From positions 1 through 51,279 of the forward strand of contig CALFSX010000222.1 in the NCBI GenBank assembly GCA_937916515.1: 51,279 bases of DNA, written 5' to 3'. A program made the translations under genes and the position numbers. Origin of the DNA: an uncultured Planctomycetaceae bacterium (lineage in GTDB: Bacteria; Planctomycetota; Planctomycetia; Planctomycetales; Planctomycetaceae). Below are positions 1 to 8,510 of the stretch, piece by piece (position 1 is the stretch's first letter; each line of letters starts with the position of its first letter). A model generated the notes under the pieces. It ran no database searches, was not told where the DNA came from, and worked only from the letters and a program-made list of their open reading frames with translations.

Positions 1-1230
1 CGCGTGTTGGTGCGCGGTCAGGTACAAATCGTATTCCGTCGCCAGTCGTCGCCGCAGATCCAGTTGCGTGCGTCGGACTTCGTCGCGCTGGCGAGAGTAG
101 TCCAGTTGTGCCTGTCGAATCGTGCCCTGGTTTCTATCGAACAGTGGGACTTCGATCGATACGCGGGCGGCCGCGGTTGTCTGGCGATCGACGCTGTTAT
201 AACCGGAACCGCCAGAAATCACGATATCCGGAATCCATTCCACGCTCTCACGGCGAACCGTGACACTGTCTTCGTTCAGTTTCGCATACGCGGCCAGAAG
301 CTGTGGGCTGCATTCCAGAATTCGTTGGTAGGCTTCGTCAAAATCGATCAAGGTTCGATCCGACGACAGCGTGCCTTCGACGATGGGATCCGTACAATCC
401 AGACCCACGATTGCCGTGAGTTCAATGCGCTGTCGCCGCAGATTGTTTTCCGCTTTCAGAACATGCAGCCGATGAGCCTGCAGCAAGGCGATGGCGCGGT
501 GAGCATCGGCTTTGTTGGCCTGGCCGAGGTTATACATTTCGCGAACCGTCAGCAGATGATCTTCGGCCGTCTTCAGCAGTTCGCGTTTCAGATTCAGAAT
601 CTGCATCGCGGCCAGCGTCTTCACAAAGTGAATGCGAACGTCATTGCAGACTCGAAACTGCTGAGCAACCGCAAGATGCTGAGCTACCTTTGCTCGATGC
701 TGGTACTTGTTGCGACTCAGGTCAAGTTTTCCCGCTGTGACCAGTCGCTGTTCGAGTTCAAAGCCCTGCCACTCACCGGCGGTCCCTTCCAGACCGATCT
801 GTTCCCCCACATACGACAGCACCGGATTGGGATACAACCCGGCCTGCATCGAACGCGCGAGTTCCGCGTCAATGTGCCGCTGAGCCTGCCGAAGCGTGGG
901 ATTGTTTTGCGTGGCCAGTCGCAACAATTCGTCAAGCGTGTAGACCTGCGGCAATTGGCCCGCTTCGCTACTCGGCTGATACCATGTTGGAGCCGAAAGT
1001 ACGGGAGTCGCCGGAGGCTCGGTAAACGCGCGGCCACTGTCCGGTGGTCTCTTGGGAATGTCGAAAGAGTGTGTTGTCGATTTATGCTGATGATGTGACA
1101 CCGGCGGCATTGTCTGTGCCCTGAGCGATTTTGCGTCGATCAGCAGCATCATCGGTGCGGCAAGAAGCAGAAATGCAATGTGATGGCCAGCCATGAGACG
1201 GTCTCGATTCACGATCGTGTTACGGAACAT
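1..1230 (-). CDS. TolC-family outer membrane efflux protein (3' end cut by window edge)
   Basis: The minus strand reads open from the left edge to an ATG at 1230. An in-frame ATG at 1194 is the alternative start; the longer one gives the Arg-rich n-region expected before the hydrophobic signal segment (AFLLLAAPMMLLI). The mature part has the alternating coiled-coil texture of TolC/CzcC-type channels: a 'YTLDELLRLATQNNPTLRQA' start of repeat 1, 'LYPNPVLSYVGEQ', then 'RILECSPQLLAAYAKL' and 'EWIPDIVISGG' starting repeat 2. TolC proteins form the outer membrane duct of RND or ABC efflux pumps. The pump genes would lie beyond the left edge. The opposite strand is also open over most of this stretch, but that reading has no recognisable protein. 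Which substrate is exported cannot be told. Confidence 0.85.
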   Translation of the reverse strand, partial: MFRNTIVNRDRLMAGHHIAFLLLAAPMMLLIDAKSLRAQTMPPVSHHQHKSTTHSFDIPKRPPDSGRAFTEPPATPVLSAPTWYQPSSEAGQLPQVYTLDELLRLATQNNPTLRQAQRHIDAELARSMQAGLYPNPVLSYVGEQIGLEGTAGEWQGFELEQRLVTAGKLDLSRNKYQHRAKVAQHLAVAQQFRVCNDVRIHFVKTLAAMQILNLKRELLKTAEDHLLTVREMYNLGQANKADAHRAIALLQAHRLHVLKAENNLRRQRIELTAIVGLDCTDPIVEGTLSSDRTLIDFDEAYQRILECSPQLLAAYAKLNEDSVTVRRESVEWIPDIVISGGSGYNSVDRQTTAAARVSIEVPLFDRNQGTIRQAQLDYSRQRDEVRRTQLDLRRRLATEYDLYLTAHQHA

Positions 1231-1949
1231 AATCGTGACATCGTCAGAGTCTCGAAACCATCGTGACTGGCAGTGACGGAAATACCGGATGCCCGGAATG
1301 CACCTCGCTGGCGCCCACAGCATCCCGCCCAGCCCGCGCAGTCAGGTGGGTGACTTCGCATTCACTACCTTTGAAAACATTTCTTTTCGGCAGTATTTGC
1401 CGGGCGGAGGCGCGAAATGAAACTTGATTTCACCAAGATCTGCCCCACGAAACCCATCAAGAGAAGCTAACAAGCGAAGCCGGGACATTCACTGTAAATA
1501 GGTGTCCGACAGAAAACAAACGGCCTGGTGAGCCGGGAGTTTGTGCAGGTCAACCGCTGCAGCCGTTCAGGTTGCTGAGTTTGTTGACGCCATGGGCTTC
1601 TACCATGCGATCGATTTCTGGGGCAATGAAAAGGTGGCAGGCATGAGTAAAACGGTGTCAGGAACCTTTGTGTCGTTCATGGCTTACAGCGAATACCGCG
1701 GTAGCAGTGCGTCGAAGCCACAATTGACCGAGTCTTTTGTGTTTCGGCCTTAGGGACGCATGGAACAGATCTAATTGAAATGGCGGTTTGAGCGACGGAT
1801 GCGCTGAACGTTTTCTTCAAAGGGGCCAGCGAAACGCCCTGTCTGGTTGACTTTGCACTGTAGGCTAGCATGCAATGCACGGTCGAATACCCACTATGAA
1901 ACTCATTCCCTGACAATTAGCCGGCGTTCTGTCCAGACTCTCTCTCCGT
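1231..1949. other. Intergenic region with a degenerate dispersed repeat
   Basis: No convincing gene was found. Short open frames at 1541-1753 (+) and 1677-1916 (-) lack signal, domain or ribosome binding site. Positions 1627-1668 contain the motif AAAACGGTGTCAGGAACC, which also occurs near 3290-3325 and 3695-3740. Confidence 0.5.
1627..1668 (+). repeat. Dispersed GGTGTCAGGAAC repeat, copy 1
   Basis: This stretch reads tgaaaaggtggcaggc followed closely by aaaacggtgtcaggaacc. The same two blocks occur, partly inverted, at 3285-3331 and 3693-3743 on the other side of the glycosyltransferase gene. Similar GTGTCAGGAAC motifs are known to me next to REP-associated (RAYT/IS200-like) transposases in planctomycetes; no transposase is present here, so these may be remnants. 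Confidence 0.5.
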
Positions 1950-3191
1950 ATGTTCACAATATCGCTGATACTCTGCGCACTACTGATGGGTCTTTTGGTC
2001 ATCATGACAGGACTCGGTCTGAATTTTGCGGTGTACCACTCGCGGTACCAAAAACTCGAACGCGGCGACTATTCACCCAAAGTCGGTATTCTTCTCCCGC
2101 TTCGCGGACCAGATCCTTATTTAAAACGATGCCTGCTCGCCCTGACCACGCAAAACTATCGCGACTTCGTCGTACACATCATCGTCGACAATGAAAATGA
2201 CCCTGCACGCCTTGCGGTTGAAGGGATTCTCAGCGAAACGAATTCAGACAACATCAAACTTGAGATCCTGAGGGACAAGCCGGATACCTGCGGCCTCAAG
2301 AATGCCGCTCTGTTGCAGGGATATGACACCCTGCCTGACGACTGTAAAGTGGTCGTCCAATTGGATGCGGATTCGTATCCCTATCCCGAGTGGTTGAGCG
2401 ACCTCGTCGCGGGACTCGCAGAGCCGGGAGTGGGAATTGCAAGTGGGTTTCGCTGGTATTCGCCCGAGAAGCCAACCCTGGCAAGCCTCACAAGACACGT
2501 ATGGAACGGCGCCGCGATCCTGCAGATGCTGCCAATGAATATTGGCTGGGGTGGGTCACTGGCGTACTCGAAAGACGCGTTCGAAAAAGCCGACGTCCGC
2601 TCGCGCTGGGAATCATCATTGTGTGATGACACCACGATAACAACCGCAATATTGAACGCGGGATACAAACTTCGAATGGTGCCCAGAGTCGCGATGATCA
2701 ATGAAGAAGATACTGATTTCCGAGGATGCACCTCATTCATTCAACGTCAGCTTATCCTTCTGCGATTGTATCACCACTCGTTTCCTCTGGTGTGCGTCTA
2801 TGGCCTGACCAGCGCAGCGATTCATATCGCTTCCCTTGTGATGATGATCGCAATGTTTGCAACCGGAGCAACGACCGAGGGGCTATTGCTGTGGATCACC
2901 GTGGCGGTTTATATCATCGTTCAGACGATTTCGGTCAGGGTCGGCGAATGGACCATTGGACGTACTCAAGCTGCCGCAGGCAGGCCTGCGATCCGCATGA
3001 GTCCACTAACCCTGTCAATCGCCGTTTGCCTGGGATTTGTTGTCTATCCATGGTGTCTGCTCGCGGCTCTCAGGACGAATCAGGTCACATGGCGAGGAAT
3101 CACGTACACCATCGAATCGCCTTTCAAGGTTCGTCGGGAAAACTACGAGCCTTTTCGCGCGGTTGAATCGAAACTGAATCAGTCGCTGTAA
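1950..3191 (+). CDS. Membrane-bound family 2 glycosyltransferase
   Basis: A 413-aa protein with an N-terminal membrane anchor (residues about 2-28), a cytosolic GT-A domain and three or so C-terminal membrane helices (about 275-380). GT2/GT21-type motifs are visible: 'VGILLPLRGPDPYLKRCL' at the start of the nucleotide-sugar fold, the DxD-type 'QLDADSYPYPEW', 'NIGWGGSLAYSKDAF', the acidic 'NEEDTDF' and 'RQLILLRLYH', which sits where the Q/RxxRW box is expected. Such enzymes (ceramide glucosyltransferase, HpnI, cellulose-synthase-like) transfer a sugar from an NDP-sugar to a lipid or growing polymer at the inner membrane. The gene stands alone between two repeat-bearing gaps, so the acceptor cannot be inferred. 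No clear Shine-Dalgarno sequence precedes the ATG. Confidence 0.82.
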   Translation: MFTISLILCALLMGLLVIMTGLGLNFAVYHSRYQKLERGDYSPKVGILLPLRGPDPYLKRCLLALTTQNYRDFVVHIIVDNENDPARLAVEGILSETNSDNIKLEILRDKPDTCGLKNAALLQGYDTLPDDCKVVVQLDADSYPYPEWLSDLVAGLAEPGVGIASGFRWYSPEKPTLASLTRHVWNGAAILQMLPMNIGWGGSLAYSKDAFEKADVRSRWESSLCDDTTITTAILNAGYKLRMVPRVAMINEEDTDFRGCTSFIQRQLILLRLYHHSFPLVCVYGLTSAAIHIASLVMMIAMFATGATTEGLLLWITVAVYIIVQTISVRVGEWTIGRTQAAAGRPAIRMSPLTLSIAVCLGFVVYPWCLLAALRTNQVTWRGITYTIESPFKVRRENYEPFRAVESKLNQSL

Positions 3192-3284
3192 TTGGATTCA
3201 GGCTCAGCTTCATCAGGGAGTTTCCCGGGAAACAATGTCAGCAGCGCTGACGGAGAAAAGTTGGGAACGTAAGAGGTGTCATAT

Positions 3285-3331
3285 CAATAAAGGTTTCTGA
3301 CACCGTTTTGTTCCTGACACCGTTTTGTTCA
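3285..3331 (-). repeat. Dispersed GGTGTCAGGAAC repeat, copy 2 (tandem)
   Basis: Read on the minus strand, this holds the 11-mer AAAACGGTGTC twice in direct tandem (repeat unit about 17 nt), followed by AGAAACCTTT. It matches the unit at 1648-1668 in inverted orientation. Confidence 0.55.
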
Positions 3332-3692
3332 CGAAAGGTCGTTAAGTTCTGGGATAGCTTTCAACAGGACCTGGCAGATAATCGACCATTTTGACGCGGT
3401 AGCGATACCAATCTGATGGCACGTGAGCAGCTGCAATCCGCATATTGCCCCCAGCGAAAAACCGCACACTCGAAAGCTGCGTTTCATTCTCGTCATCTTT
3501 GGTTTTCGTTCATTTACCTCTGGTCTGGCCGGAAACGCTCGATCACGGAAAAGGTGGGGCATCATCGTTGATCAACGTCAGTCGTTGCGTTGCACAGCAT
3601 CAGGTTCGACAAAGCCCGAGAGCCGAGTCGTCGTCGCGGGTATGGATGGGGCATGCGTTCGCGTTTGAAGTCGACGACATGATTGGGCAGTG

Positions 3693-3743
3693 AAAAGGTG
3701 GCAGGAACGAATGGCACTGTTTTGGCCTGACACCGTTTTGACT
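3693..3743. repeat. Dispersed GGTGTCAGGAAC repeat, copy 3
   Basis: It starts with tgaaaaggtggcaggaac, as in copy 1, and ends with cctgacaccgttttgact, which is the motif inverted. The two halves thus face each other, as in a REP-type imperfect palindrome. Confidence 0.5.
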
Positions 3744-3819
3744 GACCCGAACACGAATTGCAATCCCTGTCTTTGTTCTTCTTCTTCCAGGCGATTGGGA
3801 TTCGTACGCGGACCATCGC

Positions 3820-5910
3820 TTATTTTACCGACGGGTTGTTCGGAAGCAGTTGCAGCGCGTCGACAATGACAAAGCCGACGGTTTGTCGGTTGCTGACGGT
3901 AATTGTGGTATCAACGCCGCCTTCCAGCTGTACGTTGCCAACCGGCTGAAAATGTTGCTGCGACGGCAGCGGCTGGGTTTGATCCACAGTGAATTGTTTT
4001 TCATGGAAGCCACTGGTGACAATCACCGGCACGTTTTTGGCTCTGGTTTCGTGTGCCGAATAGGCCATCAACAATTGATAAGAACCAGACTGCGGCACCT
4101 TCACTCGAAACTTCGCCCTGGATTCGCCATCGCCTTCTGTTTTGGAGTCGTTGTTGCCGCTGTAGAGATAGCCACTTCCGATGTGTGGTTTAAAATTCGT
4201 TGAATGCGACCAGTTACCGGTCAGCTCCGCCTGCGCGTCGTCGAGCACAATTCCAGGCAGTGTGCCGGGGGCAACGGAGACGTCCGCCACTGGCCGTTCG
4301 GAGACATCCGGTAATTCCAGAACCTGCTTTTGGGCCAGCAGTCGCTCGCGAAGTTGAGGGTAGGCCAGTTTCTGTACGGCGACATCCTGATCGGCGGCGA
4401 GTGCGGCGGCAATCCCCGCGCTCTGGCCGATAATCATCCATGTCCCTTCAATCCGCAGCGATGAGATACCCACGTGGGTGCACGACAGCGCAACCGGTAC
4501 CAGCAGATTTTCGCACTGTTCTGGTCTTGGTAAGATCGAGCGGTACGGCACGTGGTAAGCGTAGCCCTGTTTGGGATTCTTCCTGCGCACCGGGAAGATG
4601 GTCCCCTCGTTGATGACACCACCGTCTTTGAAAGCGATGCGCTGGCAGTCATGTGAATCAATCGGGAACGACGAGATGGCAATGGGGTCATCCTTTTCCG
4701 GCATTTCCAGAATGTCCTTCTGACGGATGACATACAGTCCCCGCATTCTTCGCGACTCGCGGACATAAAGCGCCGGTGAGAAGTGGTCGTAACCTGGAAA
4801 CTCGTCTTTGCACAGGCCGAGCTTTGTGTACTTGCTGCGGATGCCTGCGGGCACAGCCGGATCGGTGATCAGGAAGTGAAAGAACTCAAGCGTGTACTGC
4901 CTGTGTGCTTCCCAAATCTTCTTCCGCCCCTGTTCGTCGGCTGAATGCCAGTCGTTTCCCCCACCGACAAGTCCCAGCGAAAACTGTCCGCCGATGGAAT
5001 TATTGCCATCAAGTTTACCGCCGGGCAGCGGGTAAAGGTCGAACCCGATTTGTTTCACTCCCGCCTTGAACGCCCGGCGAACGATCTCAAAACGAGCCGG
5101 ATCGTAGTTGTCCGGTTCAGGCATTGGTACACGGTTCTGCGGGTCTTCGGTCAGGCACAGCCGAAAACTGTAGGTCATGATATTGCTGTCGCCCGCCTCT
5201 TCGTTTCCGCCGTCGTCGGTAGTAACCAGCGGCAGCAGTCGGCCCACATCGTCAAAACCGTTGATGTTCATCTTCTGCTTGGGGTATTGTTTGCCAGCCA
5301 ACGATTCACCGTATTCTTCACGGCCCTCGCGACCGATCGTCCAGTCGACTCCTGCAGCCGCCATCAGGTCGCCTTCATACGTGCCGTCAACGAAAACTCT
5401 GGCTGTGAATGTGCCGTCCTTCGTGACCAGCGACGTAATGCGCGAGCCGTCTTTCGTAACCGATTTAAGAGCACGCTCGGTCAGCACTGTAACTCCGGCT
5501 TTGTCCAGCATCTGCATCGTGACACGCATGGCCACATGCGGCTCGAACGTCCAGCGCGACTGATCCTTCACTGCTGGGTTGTACGGCGCCCTGAGCCCGC
5601 GATCTGTATAATCCCTCACCACTCGCGTGTGCCACTCATCAAACAGCCCCATGACCGTACTGCGGACCATCTGGTTTGAATCGCAGTGACTCAGGCCGCC
5701 GGTATTCATTGCGCCGATATGATCGGTCGGTTCCAGTAAAATAACCGAAGCCCCTTCGCGAGCGGCGGCAATCGCGGCGCAAAACCCACCTGGCGTCGAA
5801 CCGTAGACGATGATATCTGCCTTGTTCTCGGCCATTCCTTGGGAACTGCCCGCGGCGACCAAAGCGATGGCAAGAACGAACCGGCAATTTAATGGTAACT
5901 TCATGAGCAT
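3820..5910 (-). CDS. Exported FAD-dependent oxidoreductase with golvesin/xanthan-lyase-like C-terminal domain
   Basis: A 696-aa product. The start is placed at the ATG at 5910 (5904 is equally possible) because it exposes a clean signal peptide (MKLPLNCRFVLAIALVAAGSSQGMA); the frame is open 46 codons further up. Residues about 33-540 are an FAD_oxidored-type flavoprotein: the dinucleotide loop 'VYGSTPGGFCAAIAAAREG', 'LLEPTDHIGAMNTGGLSHCD', 'VFVDGTYEGDLMAAAGV' and 'SLRIEGTWMIIGQSAGIAAA'. The last roughly 120 residues ('GYLYSGNN', 'FRVKVPQSGSYQLLMAYSAH', 'VIVDALQLLP') match the beta-sandwich seen in golvesins and xanthan lyase, which is thought to bind carbohydrate. Planctomycetes carry many such exported flavoproteins, but their substrates are mostly unknown. 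The GSTPGG loop departs from the usual GxGxxG. The gene is monocistronic here. Confidence 0.82.
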   Translation of the reverse strand: MLMKLPLNCRFVLAIALVAAGSSQGMAENKADIIVYGSTPGGFCAAIAAAREGASVILLEPTDHIGAMNTGGLSHCDSNQMVRSTVMGLFDEWHTRVVRDYTDRGLRAPYNPAVKDQSRWTFEPHVAMRVTMQMLDKAGVTVLTERALKSVTKDGSRITSLVTKDGTFTARVFVDGTYEGDLMAAAGVDWTIGREGREEYGESLAGKQYPKQKMNINGFDDVGRLLPLVTTDDGGNEEAGDSNIMTYSFRLCLTEDPQNRVPMPEPDNYDPARFEIVRRAFKAGVKQIGFDLYPLPGGKLDGNNSIGGQFSLGLVGGGNDWHSADEQGRKKIWEAHRQYTLEFFHFLITDPAVPAGIRSKYTKLGLCKDEFPGYDHFSPALYVRESRRMRGLYVIRQKDILEMPEKDDPIAISSFPIDSHDCQRIAFKDGGVINEGTIFPVRRKNPKQGYAYHVPYRSILPRPEQCENLLVPVALSCTHVGISSLRIEGTWMIIGQSAGIAAALAADQDVAVQKLAYPQLRERLLAQKQVLELPDVSERPVADVSVAPGTLPGIVLDDAQAELTGNWSHSTNFKPHIGSGYLYSGNNDSKTEGDGESRAKFRVKVPQSGSYQLLMAYSAHETRAKNVPVIVTSGFHEKQFTVDQTQPLPSQQHFQPVGNVQLEGGVDTTITVSNRQTVGFVIVDALQLLPNNPSVK

Positions 5911-6882
5911 CCGATTGTGTTGTGTCTGGAGTGACGATTTGTGGTTGGTCGCTGACGAGATACGGGGTGCGGCAGGGGAGGGATCTAAAAATGGCGAGAA
6001 CACACGCATACCGTGCATTGTTTGTGAGCAGCCTGCGGTCGTGTCCACGACGCCGAAAGCTCAGCGACAAGGACGATAAATGATGAACTTCAACAAGTGA
6101 TCCTGCGCGTTCCGGAGATGCAGAACTGACAGAAGAAAGTATCAAAGCGTTACTGCTGCGCCCACTCTACGACCTCCAGCCGCACGATAGAGGCCGGCTC
6201 CGGGATTGAGTGCGCAGGGAGAGCGAAAAATCACGGTTCCCAACAGAATCGGCGGCGTTCGGACTACGGTGGCCCGCATCATGGCCCCTTTCAGACAGAT
6301 ACGCGACCGGGCAGCAGGTTCGACATACGATGCACCATGGTTTCAATCGGCCTGATGCCGTAAACATAAAATGCTCTGGACAGCCAATGCAGCCACGCAG
6401 CCGACAACAGGTGGTGCAGGGGCGAAAAGCACGACAAAGACCAGGCCCCCTGATTCCGGGTTCCCAGGTGCTTTGACGCAGTTCCATATCTCACGAATGA
6501 TCGGCAGAAACGGATCGCATCCAATGGCTGATTCTTCTTCAGACCACACCCCGGTGGCAGCCTTTGTCACATCTCATATGTGCGTTTGGGCACACGGCAC
6601 ACTTCTGTATTTCGGAATGCACATGCGACCGCAACAGATCGAAAACGACGATCTTCCAGCCCCGACAGCGGATCAAAAACCGGGGTTGGCCACCGGGCAT
6701 AAAGTTCAGGTCACGCGGGCTGGACCGGGTATGTCGTCTTCATACGCATGGCATTTCGGGACTAAATTTCGCGTCAGCGTCACGCCCTGCGACGGTACGG
6801 AATTTGCTAAATCATTGTCATAACCTGAGTCGTTTTGCACTCGGCGCGAAATGCAGGTTTGAGGCCGTGGGAGGAATTTGTA
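5911..6882. other. Long intergenic region with no supported gene
   Basis: About 970 bases. Several open frames overlap between 6167 and 6823 on both strands, but none has a ribosome binding site, export signal or recognisable motif. A 75-residue minus frame (6343-6570) is rich in hydrophobic residues and could be a decayed membrane protein; this is not strong enough to call. The last bases carry the Shine-Dalgarno sequence of the next gene. Confidence 0.4.
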
Positions 6883-7089
6883 ATGTCGTTTCTGGACTGG
6901 TTGAGAAAGCTTGGCATCCTTCGCTTTGGAGCCGAGAGCGCGGTGTATCACAACGCGAAGGAACGACCGATCAGCCTTCAACAGGATGACGTGTTCAACT
7001 CAGAAAAGGACGTGCTGTTTAAGCACGGATCAACGAAGGATGAAGACTCGCAAAATGATTCTGATGCTGGAAAGAAAGGCGGCAAGTGA
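6883..7089 (+). CDS. Small hypothetical protein (68 aa), first gene of the FecR-array run
   Basis: The start is the ATG at 6883 because a strong GGGAGGAA Shine-Dalgarno sequence lies 5 bases upstream; the frame is open 16 codons further but without a signal. The product starts MSFLDWLRKLGILRFG, an amphipathic or weakly hydrophobic helix, followed by a polar, charged tail (DEDSQNDSDAGKKGGK). Its stop codon is one base from the start of the next gene, so the two are almost certainly co-transcribed and may be translationally coupled. No family is recognised. The good ribosome binding site and tight spacing argue that it is real. Confidence 0.7.
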   Translation: MSFLDWLRKLGILRFGAESAVYHNAKERPISLQQDDVFNSEKDVLFKHGSTKDEDSQNDSDAGKKGGK

Positions 7090-7090
7090 C

Positions 7091-8488
7091 ATGAGTGCGG
7101 TCGAACTTTCCCGGATCCCCCCTTGGCAGGGAATACTGTTGTGTCAGCGGCCTTGCCTGATTGGTGCCTGCTGCGTGGTGCTGTCGCTTGCATTCGCGGG
7201 CAGTGTTTCGCACGGCCAGCTCATTGGTTTGCAGGAGCCGCCGGTTGCGAACGAAGACGTTCAGGTATTTAAGGTTTCGGGCCTGCCGTTGACGTTTCAC
7301 TATCCTGCAACATGGAGCAAGCCTCAGGAAGGTAAGACGGTCGTTATTAGTGGCCCTAAAGGCTATCGCGACATTCCTCTGGAAGTGAAAGTGTGTCCGG
7401 TTCCAAAGGCAGATCACCCGGACAGTTCTGCCTGGAAACAGGTGATTCGAGCGCAGGATCAGTTGACCCGGCAGGACGGCCTGCTGCTGGCCATGAGCGA
7501 ACGAGCTTTGGGTGAACAGCAAGTGCCCTATGTCCTAGTGGGCTTTCCGATGGGAAAAAAGGCGGAAGGTCTGCCGGTTCTGAACGTACTGCAATTCGTG
7601 GTCGATCATGATGAGACGTACTACTGGATTTGCTTTAGCGGCCCCAGTGATGTCTGGGAGTCCAACTCGACAGTTCTGAAGGGAATCTTTGAGTCGGTTC
7701 GCTTTTCAGACAACAACTCCACTGAGTCAAACATGCCCAGGTCGTCAACCGCTGCGGCGAATACGTCCTGGACAGCCGAGCGAGTGCGCAAGGCGCGAGA
7801 GAAGGCAGCGACAATGGCGGCAGTCCCGGAAGACGTTCCGCACGGCTGGTCAAAGAGTCGTGTCGATCCACAGAAGCTGGTCACGTTGTTCCCACCGATT
7901 CAGCTGAAGGCGGAGTATCGACTGCGAGCTTTTCAATACAGCGATGAGCTGGGCAACGGTAACGGTTTCGTTTGGGCGATGCCGGCGAACGCTGAGTTTC
8001 CGGAACCGGACGACTGTCCGGTAGTGGTCACGCACTTTCTGAAGCCGCCAAAACCTCCAACGGCGCTGGACGATTTCATGGAGGCCATCAAGGGAGATGA
8101 TTCGCCGAATTCCTACCTTGCCGCTTCATTGCTGGCTCGTGAATTGCGGGAATTTGGAGCCACGTGGCATGGGCTCGACTGGACGACTCACGTTGTGCTC
8201 GACGCTGATCCTTTTATGAATCCGCCGGCCAAACAGGATTCGCCGCTGGCGCCGATGGACCGCCCCAATGGCGGTGCCGATGCGTTCAAGTGGCACGAGG
8301 AACGTCCGTCGAACTGGAAGCCACACGTCGAGATCACGGCTGATTCTGTTCAGGTGACCTTCTACACCTTCAGCGGTCTGGACAAACAAGCCATTTACCG
8401 ACATGTGGATTACTTTCGCCCCGGCAGCCTGCGGTTTACCTCACTTCAAAAAGTGGTCGCTGAGTCGCCCGGCGGCTTCGCATTCTAA
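7091..8488 (+). CDS. Secreted protein of unknown function, PsbP/Mog1-like N-terminal region
   Basis: A 465-aa product starting at the ATG at 7091, one base after the preceding stop. A hydrophobic stretch (about residues 22-40, LIGACCVVLSLAFAGSV) followed by SHGQ is a likely signal peptide. Residues about 55-195 run from 'LPLTFHYPATW' to 'YYWICFSGPSDVWESNS' and 'GIFESVRF', the layout of the Mog1/PsbP/DcrB fold; this is inference from pattern only. A second region (about 225-465) has 'DVPHGWSKSRVDPQKLV' and 'GATWHGLDWTTHVVLDADPF' and is not recognised. The gene lies 22 bases before the first FecR paralogue on the same strand, which suggests a shared operon. Confidence 0.72.
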   Translation: MSAVELSRIPPWQGILLCQRPCLIGACCVVLSLAFAGSVSHGQLIGLQEPPVANEDVQVFKVSGLPLTFHYPATWSKPQEGKTVVISGPKGYRDIPLEVKVCPVPKADHPDSSAWKQVIRAQDQLTRQDGLLLAMSERALGEQQVPYVLVGFPMGKKAEGLPVLNVLQFVVDHDETYYWICFSGPSDVWESNSTVLKGIFESVRFSDNNSTESNMPRSSTAAANTSWTAERVRKAREKAATMAAVPEDVPHGWSKSRVDPQKLVTLFPPIQLKAEYRLRAFQYSDELGNGNGFVWAMPANAEFPEPDDCPVVVTHFLKPPKPPTALDDFMEAIKGDDSPNSYLAASLLARELREFGATWHGLDWTTHVVLDADPFMNPPAKQDSPLAPMDRPNGGADAFKWHEERPSNWKPHVEITADSVQVTFYTFSGLDKQAIYRHVDYFRPGSLRFTSLQKVVAESPGGFAF

Positions 8489-8510
8489 TGCATGCAGGAA
8501 GAGTGAGATC

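Larger units (their letters stand above)
3192..3819. other. Intergenic region with repeat remnants
   Basis: No gene is supported. Two clusters of the GTGTCAGGAAC motif lie at 3285-3331 and 3693-3743. Short open frames on both strands between 3329 and 3816 show no domain or export signal and overlap one another. Confidence 0.5.

Noticed and set aside
4-1098. Long plus-strand open frame of 364 codons
   Set aside because: It lies antisense to a clear TolC-like protein; its own translation has no recognisable domain and a shadow-like composition.
6167-6823. Overlapping short frames on both strands in the 5911-6882 gap
   Set aside because: No frame dominates and none has a start signal; a decayed membrane protein is possible but not supported.
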